64,000 nucleotides of DNA from Paraclostridium tenue (GTDB taxonomy: Bacteria; Bacillota; Clostridia; Peptostreptococcales; Peptostreptococcaceae). Both the position numbers and the translations under genes were made by a program. The notes below the pieces were generated by a model, which had not been told where the DNA came from, did no database searches, and saw only the letters and a program-made list of their open reading frames with translations. This document shows, one piece after another, positions 19,201 to 28,159 of the stretch. Positions within the stretch are counted from its first letter, which is position 1. Each line of letters begins with the position of its first letter. The stretch is from NCBI RefSeq assembly GCF_039521565.1, contig NZ_BAAACP010000002.1, positions 278,077 through 342,076 on the forward strand. The letters are read 5' to 3'.

Positions 19201-21435
19201 TTATCTATTAGTATGGAATGTTCTATTTATAATGTCTAATTGTTGTTCTCTTGTAAGCTTTGTAAAGTGTACTGCATAACCAGAAACCCTTATTGTTAAT
19301 CGAGGATATTCTTCTGGTCTTTCCATTGCATCTTCAAGCATAGCTCTATCAAATACGTTTACATTTAAATGATGTGCTCCTTGTCCAAAATATCCATCCA
19401 ACATTGCAGTTAGGTTGAAAACTCTCTCCTCTGCATCCTTTCCTAAAGCTGCTGGAATTATAGAGAAAGTATTAGATATTCCGTCTTGAGAATACTCATA
19501 AGGCAATTTAGCAACAGATGATAATGAAGCCAATGCACCACTAATATCTCTTCCATGCATAGGGTTAGCTCCTGGTGCAAATGGCTCTCCAGCTTTTCTA
19601 CCATCAGGAGTATTTCCAGTTTTCTTTCCATAAACAACGTTAGAAGTAATTGTTAATATTGATTGAGTAGGATATGAATTTCTATAAGTCTTATTTTGTT
19701 TTAGTTTATTCATAAAGTTTTTCACTAAATCTATAGCTATATCATCTACTCTATCGTCATTATTACCATACTTAGGATAATCTCCTTCTACTTCAAAATC
19801 TACAGTAATACCTTGCTCATTTCTTATTGGTTTAACTTTTGCATATTTAATTGCTGATAGAGAGTCAACACATACAGATAACCCAGCTATTCCACAAGCC
19901 ATAGTTCTAAATACATCTCTATCGTGTAATGCCATTTGTAAAGCTTCATATGAATATTTATCATGCATATAGTGAATTACATTAAGAGTGTTTATATATA
20001 AATTAGCTAACCAATCAGTAAACAAGTCAAACTTTTCAATTACTTCTTCATAATCTAAATACTCTGAAGTTATCGGTTCAAATTTAGGACCTACTTGAGT
20101 ACCTGATTTTTCATCAACTCCTCCATTTATTGAATAAAGAAGTGTTTTCGCTAAGTTCACTCTAGCTCCAAAGAATTGCATTTGCTTTCCTATTCTCATG
20201 GCAGAAACACAACATGCTATTCCATAATCGTCACCCCAATATGGTCTCATAAGATCGTCATTTTCATATTGTATAGAGCTTGTATCTATTGAAACTTTAG
20301 CACAGAAATCTTTAAATCCTTTTGGTAAAGAATTTGACCATAAAACAGTTAAGTTTGGCTCTGGAGATGGTCCTAGAGTATATAATGTGTGTAAAACTCT
20401 AAAAGAGTTTTTTGTAACTAATGTTCTACCATCTATTCCCATACCTCCTATTGATTCTGTTACCCATGTTGGGTCACCTGAAAATAAATCATTGTACTCT
20501 GGAGTTCTAAGAAACTTAACCATTCTTAGCTTCATTACAAAATGATCCATTAATTCTTGAACTTCTTCCTCTGTTATTTCTCCATTTTTTAAATCTCTCT
20601 CAAAATATATATCTAAGAATGTACTAGTTCTACCTAAACTCATTGCCGCTCCATTTTGGTCTTTTATTGCTCCTAGATAAGCAAAATATAACCACTGAAC
20701 TGCTTCTCTAGAGTTCTTTGCAGGTTTAGATATATCAAATCCATAACTTTCAGCCATTCTTTTTAAAGCTTCTAACGCTTTTATTTGATCTGATATTTCT
20801 TCTCTTAATCTTATAGTGTCTTCATCTATCACATTTACATCTAAACTATTTTTTTGACAAAGTTTATCTTCAATTAATTTATCAACTCCATATAATGCAA
20901 CTCTTCTATAATCTCCTATTATTCTACCTCTTCCGTATGCATCTGGTAATCCAGTTATAATACCTGATTTTCTTGCTGCTCTCATTTCATCAGTATAGGC
21001 ATCAAATACACCTTGATTATGTGTTTTTCTATATTTAGTAAAAATTTCTTTTACATCTTCATCTAACTCAAAACCATAAGCCTTACAAGATGATTCTACC
21101 ATTCTTATTCCACCATAAGGCATTATAGCTCTTTTTAAAGGTTCATCAGTTTGAAATCCTACAACAACCTCTTTTTCTTTATCCATATAGCCTGGTTTAT
21201 AAGCATCTATTGCCGATACAGTTTTTGTATCTACGTCTAAAGTTCCTCCATTGTCTCTCTCTTTCTTAAATAAATCCATCATCTCATCTATTAATGAATT
21301 TGTGTTTTCTGTTGCTTTAGCTAAAAAAGAGTCATCTCCTTCATATGGAGTATAGTTTAATTGTATAAAGTTTCTAACATCTATTTCCTTACTCCACTTC
21401 CCACCTTTAAAATCTTTCCAAGCTGTATTGTTCAT
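19201..21435 (-). CDS. pflB: formate C-acetyltransferase (pyruvate formate-lyase)
   Basis: 744 residues, full length. Catalytic cysteine pair C408-C409 in GIACCVSAMRIGKQ and glycyl-radical site G719 in RVSGYAVHFTKLTREQQ near the C-terminus are both present. Converts pyruvate and CoA to acetyl-CoA and formate under anoxia in the cytosol. Ribosome site AGGAGGTAAC before ATG. It is monocistronic here, between its own terminator and the terminator of the CstA gene. The radical-SAM activase gene pflA, which usually follows pflB, is not in the window and must be supplied from elsewhere. Confidence 0.96.
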   Translation of the reverse strand: MNNTAWKDFKGGKWSKEIDVRNFIQLNYTPYEGDDSFLAKATENTNSLIDEMMDLFKKERDNGGTLDVDTKTVSAIDAYKPGYMDKEKEVVVGFQTDEPLKRAIMPYGGIRMVESSCKAYGFELDEDVKEIFTKYRKTHNQGVFDAYTDEMRAARKSGIITGLPDAYGRGRIIGDYRRVALYGVDKLIEDKLCQKNSLDVNVIDEDTIRLREEISDQIKALEALKRMAESYGFDISKPAKNSREAVQWLYFAYLGAIKDQNGAAMSLGRTSTFLDIYFERDLKNGEITEEEVQELMDHFVMKLRMVKFLRTPEYNDLFSGDPTWVTESIGGMGIDGRTLVTKNSFRVLHTLYTLGPSPEPNLTVLWSNSLPKGFKDFCAKVSIDTSSIQYENDDLMRPYWGDDYGIACCVSAMRIGKQMQFFGARVNLAKTLLYSINGGVDEKSGTQVGPKFEPITSEYLDYEEVIEKFDLFTDWLANLYINTLNVIHYMHDKYSYEALQMALHDRDVFRTMACGIAGLSVCVDSLSAIKYAKVKPIRNEQGITVDFEVEGDYPKYGNNDDRVDDIAIDLVKNFMNKLKQNKTYRNSYPTQSILTITSNVVYGKKTGNTPDGRKAGEPFAPGANPMHGRDISGALASLSSVAKLPYEYSQDGISNTFSIIPAALGKDAEERVFNLTAMLDGYFGQGAHHLNVNVFDRAMLEDAMERPEEYPRLTIRVSGYAVHFTKLTREQQLDIINRTFHTNR

Positions 21436-21639
21436 TTAGTTACCTCCTATATATAGCTTTCATATACCTTATAAACTCATTTACTTTATTACTTACCGTT
21501 ATAATAGAATTTATACTGTACATATTTATTTTGGAATAATTTAATTGTTTTACTCTACCAATTATTAATCCATTTGGTCATTTTTAACAAACCTTTTAAA
21601 TACAAATTTTACTAATTTATTTTGTTTTTAAAAATAAAT

Positions 21640-21682
21640 AAAGCAAGGTATTTTTCATTATCTTTGAAAAAGACCTTGCTTT
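21640..21682 (-). terminator. terminator after CstA-type gene
   Basis: AAAGCAAGGT (21640-21649) pairs with ACCTTGCTTT (21673-21682); the intervening bases also pair partly (TTTTTCA/TGAAAAA), followed by a T-run on the reverse strand. Confidence 0.75.
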
Positions 21683-21707
21683 ATTTTATATTTAAATGTT
21701 AAAAATT

Positions 21708-23123
21708 CTAACTTAATTGATGACTTTCTTCTTTTAATTTTTTAACTTTCATTGTAAATAATATAGTAAATAATATTGCTACTAATACTCCTATAATATT
21801 TGATATTCCTGCATGTAATCTAAATCCTTCTGGTGCTTGCATTATATATGAAACTGTTACAGCTGTCATAAATATTGCAGGTACTGTACTTATAAAGTGA
21901 TTTTTGTTTTCTTTTGCTAAGTATGCTGACCCTGTCCATAACATTATCATTGCTAATGTTTGGTTAGCCCAAGAGAAGTATCTCCATATTATGTTAAAAT
22001 CTATAAATGTTAATGCAACACCAACTATAAATAGTGGTATTGATATCATAAATCTATTTTTTATACTACTTTGATCTATCTTCATAGCATCTGCTATTGT
22101 AAGTCTTGCACTTCTAAATGCTGTATCTCCACTTGTTATAGGACAAACTACAACTCCAAGTACTGCAAGGAATCCACCTATTGGTCCCATTAAAGTGTTA
22201 GATATTGTATTTACTACTGTTGCTGGTCCTCCTGCTGATAAAATAACATCAAGTTGTGGTACTCCACCAAAGAATGCCATAGCTGCTGCTGCCCATATTA
22301 AAGCTATGATACCTTCTGCAATCATTGAACCATAAAATACTCTTCTAGTTTCACTTTCTTTTTCAACACATCTAGCCATCATAGGTGATTGTGTAGCATG
22401 GAATCCTGATATTGCTCCACATGCTATTGTTATAAATAAGAATGGGAACAGTGGTTGACCTTCTGGATGTAGATTTTGAAGAGTTATATCTGGTATATGA
22501 TAACCTTGGAAAATAAGTCCTCCTGCAACCCCTACTGCCATTATTAAAAGTGCTGCTCCAAATAATGGATATATTTTACCTATAACTGTATCTACTGGTA
22601 AAACTGTTGCTGCTATATAATAAATTACTATTATTGCAACCCAAACTTTTGCATCTAATGATGTTAATGTTGTAAGTAGTGCTGCTGGACCTGTCATAAA
22701 TACAGTACCAACTAATACTAAAAGTACAACAGTAAATACTCTCATTACTGTTTTTGTTGAATTTCCTAAATATCTACCAACTAATTCTGATGCTGAATCC
22801 CCTTTGTTTTTCATTGATAAATATCCTGATAAGAAGTCATGAACTCCTCCTGCAAAGATACATCCAAATACTATCCATAAAAATGCTGCTGGTCCAAATA
22901 GTGCTCCTTGTATAGCACCAAATATTGGTCCAAGTCCTGCTATGTTTAGAAATTGTATTAGAAATATCTTTCTCCATTTCATTGGAACATAGTCTACACC
23001 ATCTTCCATAGTAATAGCTGGAGTTTGTATTTCATCGTTTATTCCAAACGTTTTTTCTACAAACTTACCATAAGTATAATACCCAATTATAAGTAATGCT
23101 ATTGACCCTAAGAAACTTATCAT
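21708..23123 (-). CDS. CstA family carbon-starvation transporter
   Basis: 471 residues, almost entirely membrane-embedded (over ten helices). Conserved CstA segments: IQFLNIAGLGPIFGAIQGALFGP, GGVHDFLSGYLSMKNKG, GAISGFHATQSPMMARC and PITSGDTAFRSARLTIAD. CstA/YjiY-family members import peptides or pyruvate; this shorter form is common in clostridia. Its neighbour pflB consumes pyruvate, which hints at pyruvate uptake but does not prove it, since the two genes are separated by a terminator. Starts at ATG 23123 behind AAGGGAGTGAG. Confidence 0.92.
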   Translation of the reverse strand: MISFLGSIALLIIGYYTYGKFVEKTFGINDEIQTPAITMEDGVDYVPMKWRKIFLIQFLNIAGLGPIFGAIQGALFGPAAFLWIVFGCIFAGGVHDFLSGYLSMKNKGDSASELVGRYLGNSTKTVMRVFTVVLLVLVGTVFMTGPAALLTTLTSLDAKVWVAIIVIYYIAATVLPVDTVIGKIYPLFGAALLIMAVGVAGGLIFQGYHIPDITLQNLHPEGQPLFPFLFITIACGAISGFHATQSPMMARCVEKESETRRVFYGSMIAEGIIALIWAAAAMAFFGGVPQLDVILSAGGPATVVNTISNTLMGPIGGFLAVLGVVVCPITSGDTAFRSARLTIADAMKIDQSSIKNRFMISIPLFIVGVALTFIDFNIIWRYFSWANQTLAMIMLWTGSAYLAKENKNHFISTVPAIFMTAVTVSYIMQAPEGFRLHAGISNIIGVLVAILFTILFTMKVKKLKEESHQLS

Positions 23124-23240
23124 ATCAGTCTCACTCCCTTTAATTAAATATAAATGATTACTTTTTATATTATTCTTTCTACTTTAATAATAGACCTTAT
23201 CGACATTTTTTTGTTTCTTATTGAACTAAATGTATATATT

Positions 23241-23265
23241 TATGAATTAAATGCATAAATTCATA
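23241..23265. promoter_or_regulatory. inverted repeat upstream of CstA-type gene
   Basis: TATGAATT (23241-23248) and AATTCATA (23258-23265) with a 9-base spacer, overlapping two AAATGCAT direct repeats (23249, 23270). Candidate regulator site in the 160-base gap between the CstA-type and FUSC genes; binding protein unknown. Confidence 0.35.
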
Positions 23266-23285
23266 CATCAAATGCATTTTTATTA

Positions 23286-25208
23286 CTATACTTCTTTTGC
23301 TATGGATTTTGCTATAAACTTAGAATTAATTATATTTTCTTTTAATTCAATAACATCTACTAATATCAGTTTACTAAGTTTATCTTCTAATTTATCAAAA
23401 TAATTTTTAATATCTTCTTTAGAATTTTCTTTATTCATTAGTAAATCAATATCATAAAATAGTTTTAATTTATCTTTAGCTGTTTTATTATATTCTCTAA
23501 AATTGTTTGTTAAAAATCTTATCTCATTCATAAATATACGTTGATTGTATAAAAATTCATTTATATTACTAGATAATAAAGTTGAATTATTTACATTTAT
23601 CTTTTTGTTAATAAACTCATTTACAACCAACAGCTCTTTTAATTCATTATCTGATTTTACATTTTTTACTCCTAAATCATATAACTTAGTAACTATTTTT
23701 TCATTAAATTTAATTGATTTTTCAATATCACATTTTGTAACACTACTCATTTTGTACGGTAATATAATTTTATTTGCATATAAAGCTATTACTGTACCTA
23801 ATACCACAAAAGTTATTCTTTGAATAGATAAATCAGTTATATCAGTTCCTATTGATGCTGCTCCTAGTGCAGATATAGTTGTGCATATCATTTGATATTT
23901 ATATTTACTTTGGTAATTGCTAATATATCCAACTAAAAGAATAATAATAGCTCTTTCTGAAGTATTAGTTATTATAGAAAATACAATTTCAAATATAATA
24001 AGACCTGTTATAGTTCCTAAAATTCTTTCTTTTCCTTTAGATTTGCTAGATTCAAGATATGGTTGAACAATAGAAGATAAACTAAAAACTAACCATTTAC
24101 CATGTTCTATATTAAATGCACTAACTATAAATACCCCTATACTTGTAACTATTGCTCCTCTAAGTGCAAATGTAAACTTAAGAGATTCTTTGTTCATATT
24201 TAATTTTAAATCATTTAATCTATCCATTATATTTGTAACAAAATAATTGTTATATATTTGTTTAACACTATTATCTTTTGTATTTTTTAAATCTTTTGTT
24301 AATAAATTTATTGCATCTTGTAGTTCAAGTATTAAATAATAATTTGAATCGATTAGTTTTTCTTTATATGAAAAGTTTTCTAGATTTTTTAATATTTCAT
24401 CAATGGTTATTTTTTCATCTACAAAATCATTTATACTTTTTAATTTATATAAAATTTCATTTAAAACTTTATGGTATCCACTATTTGAGCTTTTATCATC
24501 ATTTATTTTTCTAAGTGTTAAATTTATGCTTTCTAAAAATTCACTTATAAATAAATATTGTATAACTTTTATAGGAAGCTCTATATTTTTATCTATTCTT
24601 TTATAAACATCAACTGATAAATTTTTAATGTTATTATATATTTTTGTATTTAAATTAATTATTTCATCTGATTTTTTATTATTTAATACTAATGATATTT
24701 CTTCACTTATAGATTCTATAGAACTTTTTATAATACTTTTAGATTGCTTTTGTAGCTTATTTTTATTTACTAACATTTGTAATGCCATTATTGATAATCC
24801 ACAAACTGCAAATGCTAATAATCTAGTTGGTAATTCATTTATACTTACAGGTGTGTATAACATAAATAAATAAGCTAGTGTAAAAGCTATATATGTAGGT
24901 TTTTTAGTATTGTATGTAAATTCATATAATACAAAGAATATAACAATAAAAGTTATTATAAGTCCTAGTAATGAATTTATTGATGCTATATATGAAGCAA
25001 TTCCTATTCCTACTTCAATTCCTACAAAATATATTGTGTTTTTTATTGGATTTATTGTGTAATCTGTTCCTAGTAAAGATAATGCTGCTGTAATTCCTAC
25101 TACCCCAACTAATGTGTTTTCATCTCCAAATATAGATTTAAATATTATTATTGCAGAAACTATAACTAAAAACATTATAGTTGTAGGTATTATTTTTTTC
25201 TTATCCAT
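23286..25208 (-). CDS. FUSC family membrane protein
   Basis: 640 residues. Two membrane blocks, residues 8-150 and about 345-480, separated by a long charged helical cytosolic region. The second block contains KFTFALRGAIVTSIGVFIV, HGKWLVFSLSSIVQPYLESSKSKGKERILGTITG, the hallmark of FUSC/aromatic-acid-exporter-like (YhfK/AaeB) proteins. Proposed role is efflux of organic acids; substrate unknown. Stands alone; no strong terminator was seen before the CstA promoter region. Confidence 0.85.
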   Translation of the reverse strand: MDKKKIIPTTIMFLVIVSAIIIFKSIFGDENTLVGVVGITAALSLLGTDYTINPIKNTIYFVGIEVGIGIASYIASINSLLGLIITFIVIFFVLYEFTYNTKKPTYIAFTLAYLFMLYTPVSINELPTRLLAFAVCGLSIMALQMLVNKNKLQKQSKSIIKSSIESISEEISLVLNNKKSDEIINLNTKIYNNIKNLSVDVYKRIDKNIELPIKVIQYLFISEFLESINLTLRKINDDKSSNSGYHKVLNEILYKLKSINDFVDEKITIDEILKNLENFSYKEKLIDSNYYLILELQDAINLLTKDLKNTKDNSVKQIYNNYFVTNIMDRLNDLKLNMNKESLKFTFALRGAIVTSIGVFIVSAFNIEHGKWLVFSLSSIVQPYLESSKSKGKERILGTITGLIIFEIVFSIITNTSERAIIILLVGYISNYQSKYKYQMICTTISALGAASIGTDITDLSIQRITFVVLGTVIALYANKIILPYKMSSVTKCDIEKSIKFNEKIVTKLYDLGVKNVKSDNELKELLVVNEFINKKINVNNSTLLSSNINEFLYNQRIFMNEIRFLTNNFREYNKTAKDKLKLFYDIDLLMNKENSKEDIKNYFDKLEDKLSKLILVDVIELKENIINSKFIAKSIAKEV

Positions 25209-25317
25209 AATAAAATCTCCTTTAATGTTTTGTTAAGTCCTAATATTAAATTTCATACCACTTTCATAGTTTTTTAAACTTAAGTAAATCAATACTTTAA
25301 ATTTTATATATAATAAT

Positions 25318-25346
25318 AAAAGGAGTAACTTTTTGTTACTCCTTTT
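25318..25346 (-). terminator. terminator of the YHYH gene
   Basis: AAAAGGAGTAAC/GTTACTCCTTTT, 5-T loop, 20 bases past the stop at 25366. Confidence 0.85.
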
Positions 25347-25365
25347 TAATATTTATCATAAATTA

Positions 25366-26406
25366 TTATTTTTTCTTTTTAGATTTTATTTTCTTAAAGA
25401 CTCCTACACCAGCTACACATCCAGCTCCTAAAACTCCAAAACTTACTACTGAATCTTTTTTGCCTTGTTTTTTACCTTCATCGTATTTTGCTTGTATTTC
25501 AGATTTTATTGGTTCAAACTTTTTATCAATATTTAATTCTTTATTTTCACGACCTTGGTCAAAGCTTGCCTGTAAAATATCATTTCTATCTTCATTACCC
25601 TTTTTGTAACCTTCTTCATAACTAGATTTATATGATGGTTCTATATTATTATTAGGTTTATTTAATAAACCATCATTATATCCTTTAGTTTTATATTCTT
25701 CGTTTTTAAGTTGTGTATATTTTTCTTCATAAGCTTTTTTATAAGCATCTATGTAAATAGAATCTGTGTTTTCTTCGAATGTTCTATCCTTTTTATTTTC
25801 TTCACAATCTTTTATTGCAAGATTAGTATATTCTTTTATTTTGTTTTCTTTGTATTCTTCATTTCCTTTTTCAAAGTTTTCTTCATATGATTTTACTACT
25901 GTTTCTTGTTTATATATATTATCATGCTTGTTTTCTTTTCCGTCTTTGTATCCTTTTTCTTGTGCTTGTTGTATTTCTTGTTCTATTTTAAGTTTACCTT
26001 TTTCAAAGGCATCATTATAAGCTTGTCTATATTCTGATTCATAGCTACCAGAGTAGTTATATTCATTGTTGTTTTTCATATTATAACCATCATTGTAACC
26101 TGCATTTGAACCTTTTTCTATTATGCTTTGTTTTGATGGTCCACTAGATACTGACTTTTTTTGTGAAGCACTTGAGCTTTGATTTGATGAAGATGAACTT
26201 GAATTTCCTCCTTTGTATGGACAACCGTTAGTATGTAGATGTGCTGGGTGTCCTCCACAATGATAGTGATATGGACCTAATCCTGACCTATTTTTGTTGT
26301 CTCTATGACCACCAGATGCGTCTGTTCTTCCTGGATGTGCATCTACTATTAGTGCTTGAGAGCATATCATAAGTGCTGATGCAAATATTATAAATCTTTT
26401 TTTCAT
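25366..26406 (-). CDS. secreted YHYH-domain protein with repeat region and C-terminal anchor
   Basis: 346 residues. Signal peptide (MKKRFIIFASALMICSQALIVDA), then a His-rich YHYH motif at about 23-65 (DASGGHRDNKN, GPYHYHCGGHPAHLHTNGCPY), a Ser-rich linker, and about 220 residues of charged, degenerate repeats around the pattern Y..GY..G..nK (GYNDGYN, GYKDGKEN, GYNDGLLN, GYKKGNEDR, YDEGKKQGKK). It ends in a hydrophobic segment (VVSFGVLGAGCVAGVGVF) followed by KKIKSKKKK, a membrane-anchor plus positive stop. YHYH domains are metal-binding-looking and of unknown function; the repeats suggest an extended cell-surface stalk. Single gene. Confidence 0.8.
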   Translation of the reverse strand: MKKRFIIFASALMICSQALIVDAHPGRTDASGGHRDNKNRSGLGPYHYHCGGHPAHLHTNGCPYKGGNSSSSSSNQSSSASQKKSVSSGPSKQSIIEKGSNAGYNDGYNMKNNNEYNYSGSYESEYRQAYNDAFEKGKLKIEQEIQQAQEKGYKDGKENKHDNIYKQETVVKSYEENFEKGNEEYKENKIKEYTNLAIKDCEENKKDRTFEENTDSIYIDAYKKAYEEKYTQLKNEEYKTKGYNDGLLNKPNNNIEPSYKSSYEEGYKKGNEDRNDILQASFDQGRENKELNIDKKFEPIKSEIQAKYDEGKKQGKKDSVVSFGVLGAGCVAGVGVFKKIKSKKKK

Positions 26407-26523
26407 ATGTTGCTAAATCCTTTCTTGTTTTTTGCCTCAATCATTTTACCATTTTTTGGTTAGAAATTTAAGTATTTTTATTCTGCATTTTTCGACATTT
26501 AGTTAATTTTATTTTTTATAAAA

Positions 26524-26547
26524 AAAGAGTAGCTTATGCTACTCTTT
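26524..26547 (-). terminator. terminator of the small ORF 26546-26737
   Basis: AAAGAGTAGC/GCTACTCTTT with a 4-base loop, overlapping the ORF stop codon, followed by six T on the reverse strand. Confidence 0.82.
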
Positions 26548-26737
26548 ATCTGTGTTTTAGGTAAACTAAGTGTTTTTCTATTTTTTCATTGTTTTTTATT
26601 GTTACTTCGTATTCGTTGTAGTGTGCATTGTGTGGTTTTGTGTATTTGCATTCTAGTACGTTTTCGTTGTCTTCTAGTTGTAGTAGTTCTGTGTCTTTTA
26701 GAAATTTTCTATTTATTAATCTCATTAATTCTTCCAA
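26546..26737 (-). CDS. small hypothetical protein
   Basis: 63 residues, not recognised: LEELMRLINRKFLKDTELLQ, then a charged soluble remainder ending VYLKHR. TTG start at 26737 is supported by a strong AAGGGGG ribosome site 7 bases upstream; an in-frame ATG (codon 5) is the alternative. Its stop is embedded in a terminator, which supports expression on this strand rather than the overlapping plus-strand frame. No membrane segment. Its gene neighbours give no functional clue. Confidence 0.55.
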   Translation of the reverse strand: MEELMRLINRKFLKDTELLQLEDNENVLECKYTKPHNAHYNEYEVTIKNNEKIEKHLVYLKHR

Positions 26738-26982
26738 TGTAATCCCCCTTTTCTAGTTAATAAGCACTCTGTTTCTTCATATTCAGTTCCATCTGAAATA
26801 ACAGATAATAACTATAAGATAGATTATCTAAAAAATATTTATAACGAATAGTTAAATAAAATGATTAAATTTTTATAACTCAGTTGATTTAGATGGTATA
26901 CTATCTATATTCTTACATCAAATTTGGCTATGTTAATTGAAGATAATAGTGATTTTTAATAAAATATGAATAGGAGATGAGG

Positions 26983-27657
26983 ATGAAATATATGGAACCT
27001 ACAAACATACTAGATAAAATTTCTGATGGGAAATTATATGATATTGAAGATATAGTAAAAGCAGACACATGTGGTTGTGATGGATGTAATGATTGTTGCT
27101 TAGATGTTGGAGATCTTGTGGTTCTTACACCTTTTGATGTATATGAAATAGTAAATTATTTAGGTGTTAAATTTGATGATTTATTAGGAGATAAGATTGA
27201 ACTTATCCAAAATAATAAAATTTCACTACCATATTTAAAGATGCAAGATAATAATAAATGTAGTTTTTTAAATGAAAACGGTAGATGTATAATCCATTCT
27301 AAACGACCAAATATTTGTCGTATATTTCCTCTTGGAAGAGTGTACCAAGATAATGATTTTAAATACTTTTTACAGATAGGCAATTGTCCTAAAGAGGATT
27401 TAAAAGATGTTAAGGTCAGCGATTGGATCGGAATTGAAAACTATAATGAAAATAAAAGATTTATTTTAGAGTGGTATAAACTTACTAAGGCATTAGCTTT
27501 TCGTTTAAAGTTTGTTAGAGATGAAAAAGAAATTGAGGAAATTAATCAAATTCTATTAGATAGCTGTTATCGTATTAATGTAGAAGAAGGAGAGAATTTT
27601 TATTCTGTATTTCTACAATGTTTACCTAATATAAAAAAGAGATTAGGAATTATTTAA
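26983..27657 (+). CDS. YkgJ family cysteine cluster protein
   Basis: About 224 residues. The Zn/Fe-chelating YkgJ (CxxCxxCC) signature is clear: DTCGCDGCNDCCLDVGDLVV near residues 28-45, then CSFLNENGRCIIHSKRPNICRIFPLGR near 88-115. Such proteins carry an oxygen-sensitive metal cluster; function is not established. Start chosen at ATG 26983 because AGGAG lies 7 bases upstream; the ATG at 26977 is too close to it. Single gene with a strong terminator behind. Confidence 0.85.
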   Translation: MKYMEPTNILDKISDGKLYDIEDIVKADTCGCDGCNDCCLDVGDLVVLTPFDVYEIVNYLGVKFDDLLGDKIELIQNNKISLPYLKMQDNNKCSFLNENGRCIIHSKRPNICRIFPLGRVYQDNDFKYFLQIGNCPKEDLKDVKVSDWIGIENYNENKRFILEWYKLTKALAFRLKFVRDEKEIEEINQILLDSCYRINVEEGENFYSVFLQCLPNIKKRLGII

Positions 27658-27662
27658 ATTTT

Positions 27663-27701
27663 AAATACCCCTAGGTCGTAAAATTCGACTTAGGGGTATT
27701 T
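27663..27701 (+). terminator. terminator after YkgJ gene
   Basis: AAATACCCCTAgGTCG (27663-27678) pairs with CGACttAGGGGTATTT (27686-27701); the apex reads TCGTAAAATTCGA, like the other GTAAAA-loop hairpins of this window. Confidence 0.82.
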
Positions 27702-28159
27702 AATTTGTTAAATTATTAGTTTTGTAAATCCATCTCTAATATTTCATCTTACTAGGTATTACCCCCTCTTACCCCTACCTCGTAAAACACGAGAGGGTTA
27801 TATAAAGGATATAGTGTTTCACTATACCCTCTTAACTATAATATTTTATTTGAAAATTTATTTTTTTAATAAACTCGCAAATTATCTCTACCTTATAAGC
27901 TCATAATTTAGACTATATTCTATCTATTTTTCTAATTTATATATTATTTTTATCTTATCTAATATATTTAATTATGTATTGTAGTAATTAATTCCTTTCA
28001 TATCTTAAAACTTCGACAGGATTATTAGTGGATTTACTAAATATCAAATTAAAACTTTTTAAATTTCCTTAGTATATGATATAATTATAATTTAGGATAA
28101 GTATATAATTTTACTAATTAATACGACAAAAATATCTAATAGAAAGGATATGAATATAT
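27702..28159. repeat. gene-free gap with composite hairpins before dndC
   Basis: Bases 27771-27830 hold two joined hairpin halves: ACCTCGT-aaaac-ACGAG (27777-27793), almost identical to the hairpin at 59421-59450, and ATAGTG-ttt-CACTAT followed by ACCCTCTT (27811-27832), matching the hairpin at 57800-57830 in inverted form. Around 28005-28060 the reverse strand reads FSKSTNNPVEVLRYE then stop, like the C-terminus of an FtsX-type ABC permease, possibly a remnant. The rest is AT-rich without visible genes; no clear dndC promoter could be fixed. Confidence 0.5.

Noticed and set aside
26536..26742. Plus-strand open frame opposite the small ORF 26546-26737
   Set aside because: No ribosome site, Phe/Leu/Val/Cys-rich translation typical of an antisense frame, and it starts in a terminator; the reverse-strand frame has a strong ribosome site and terminator.
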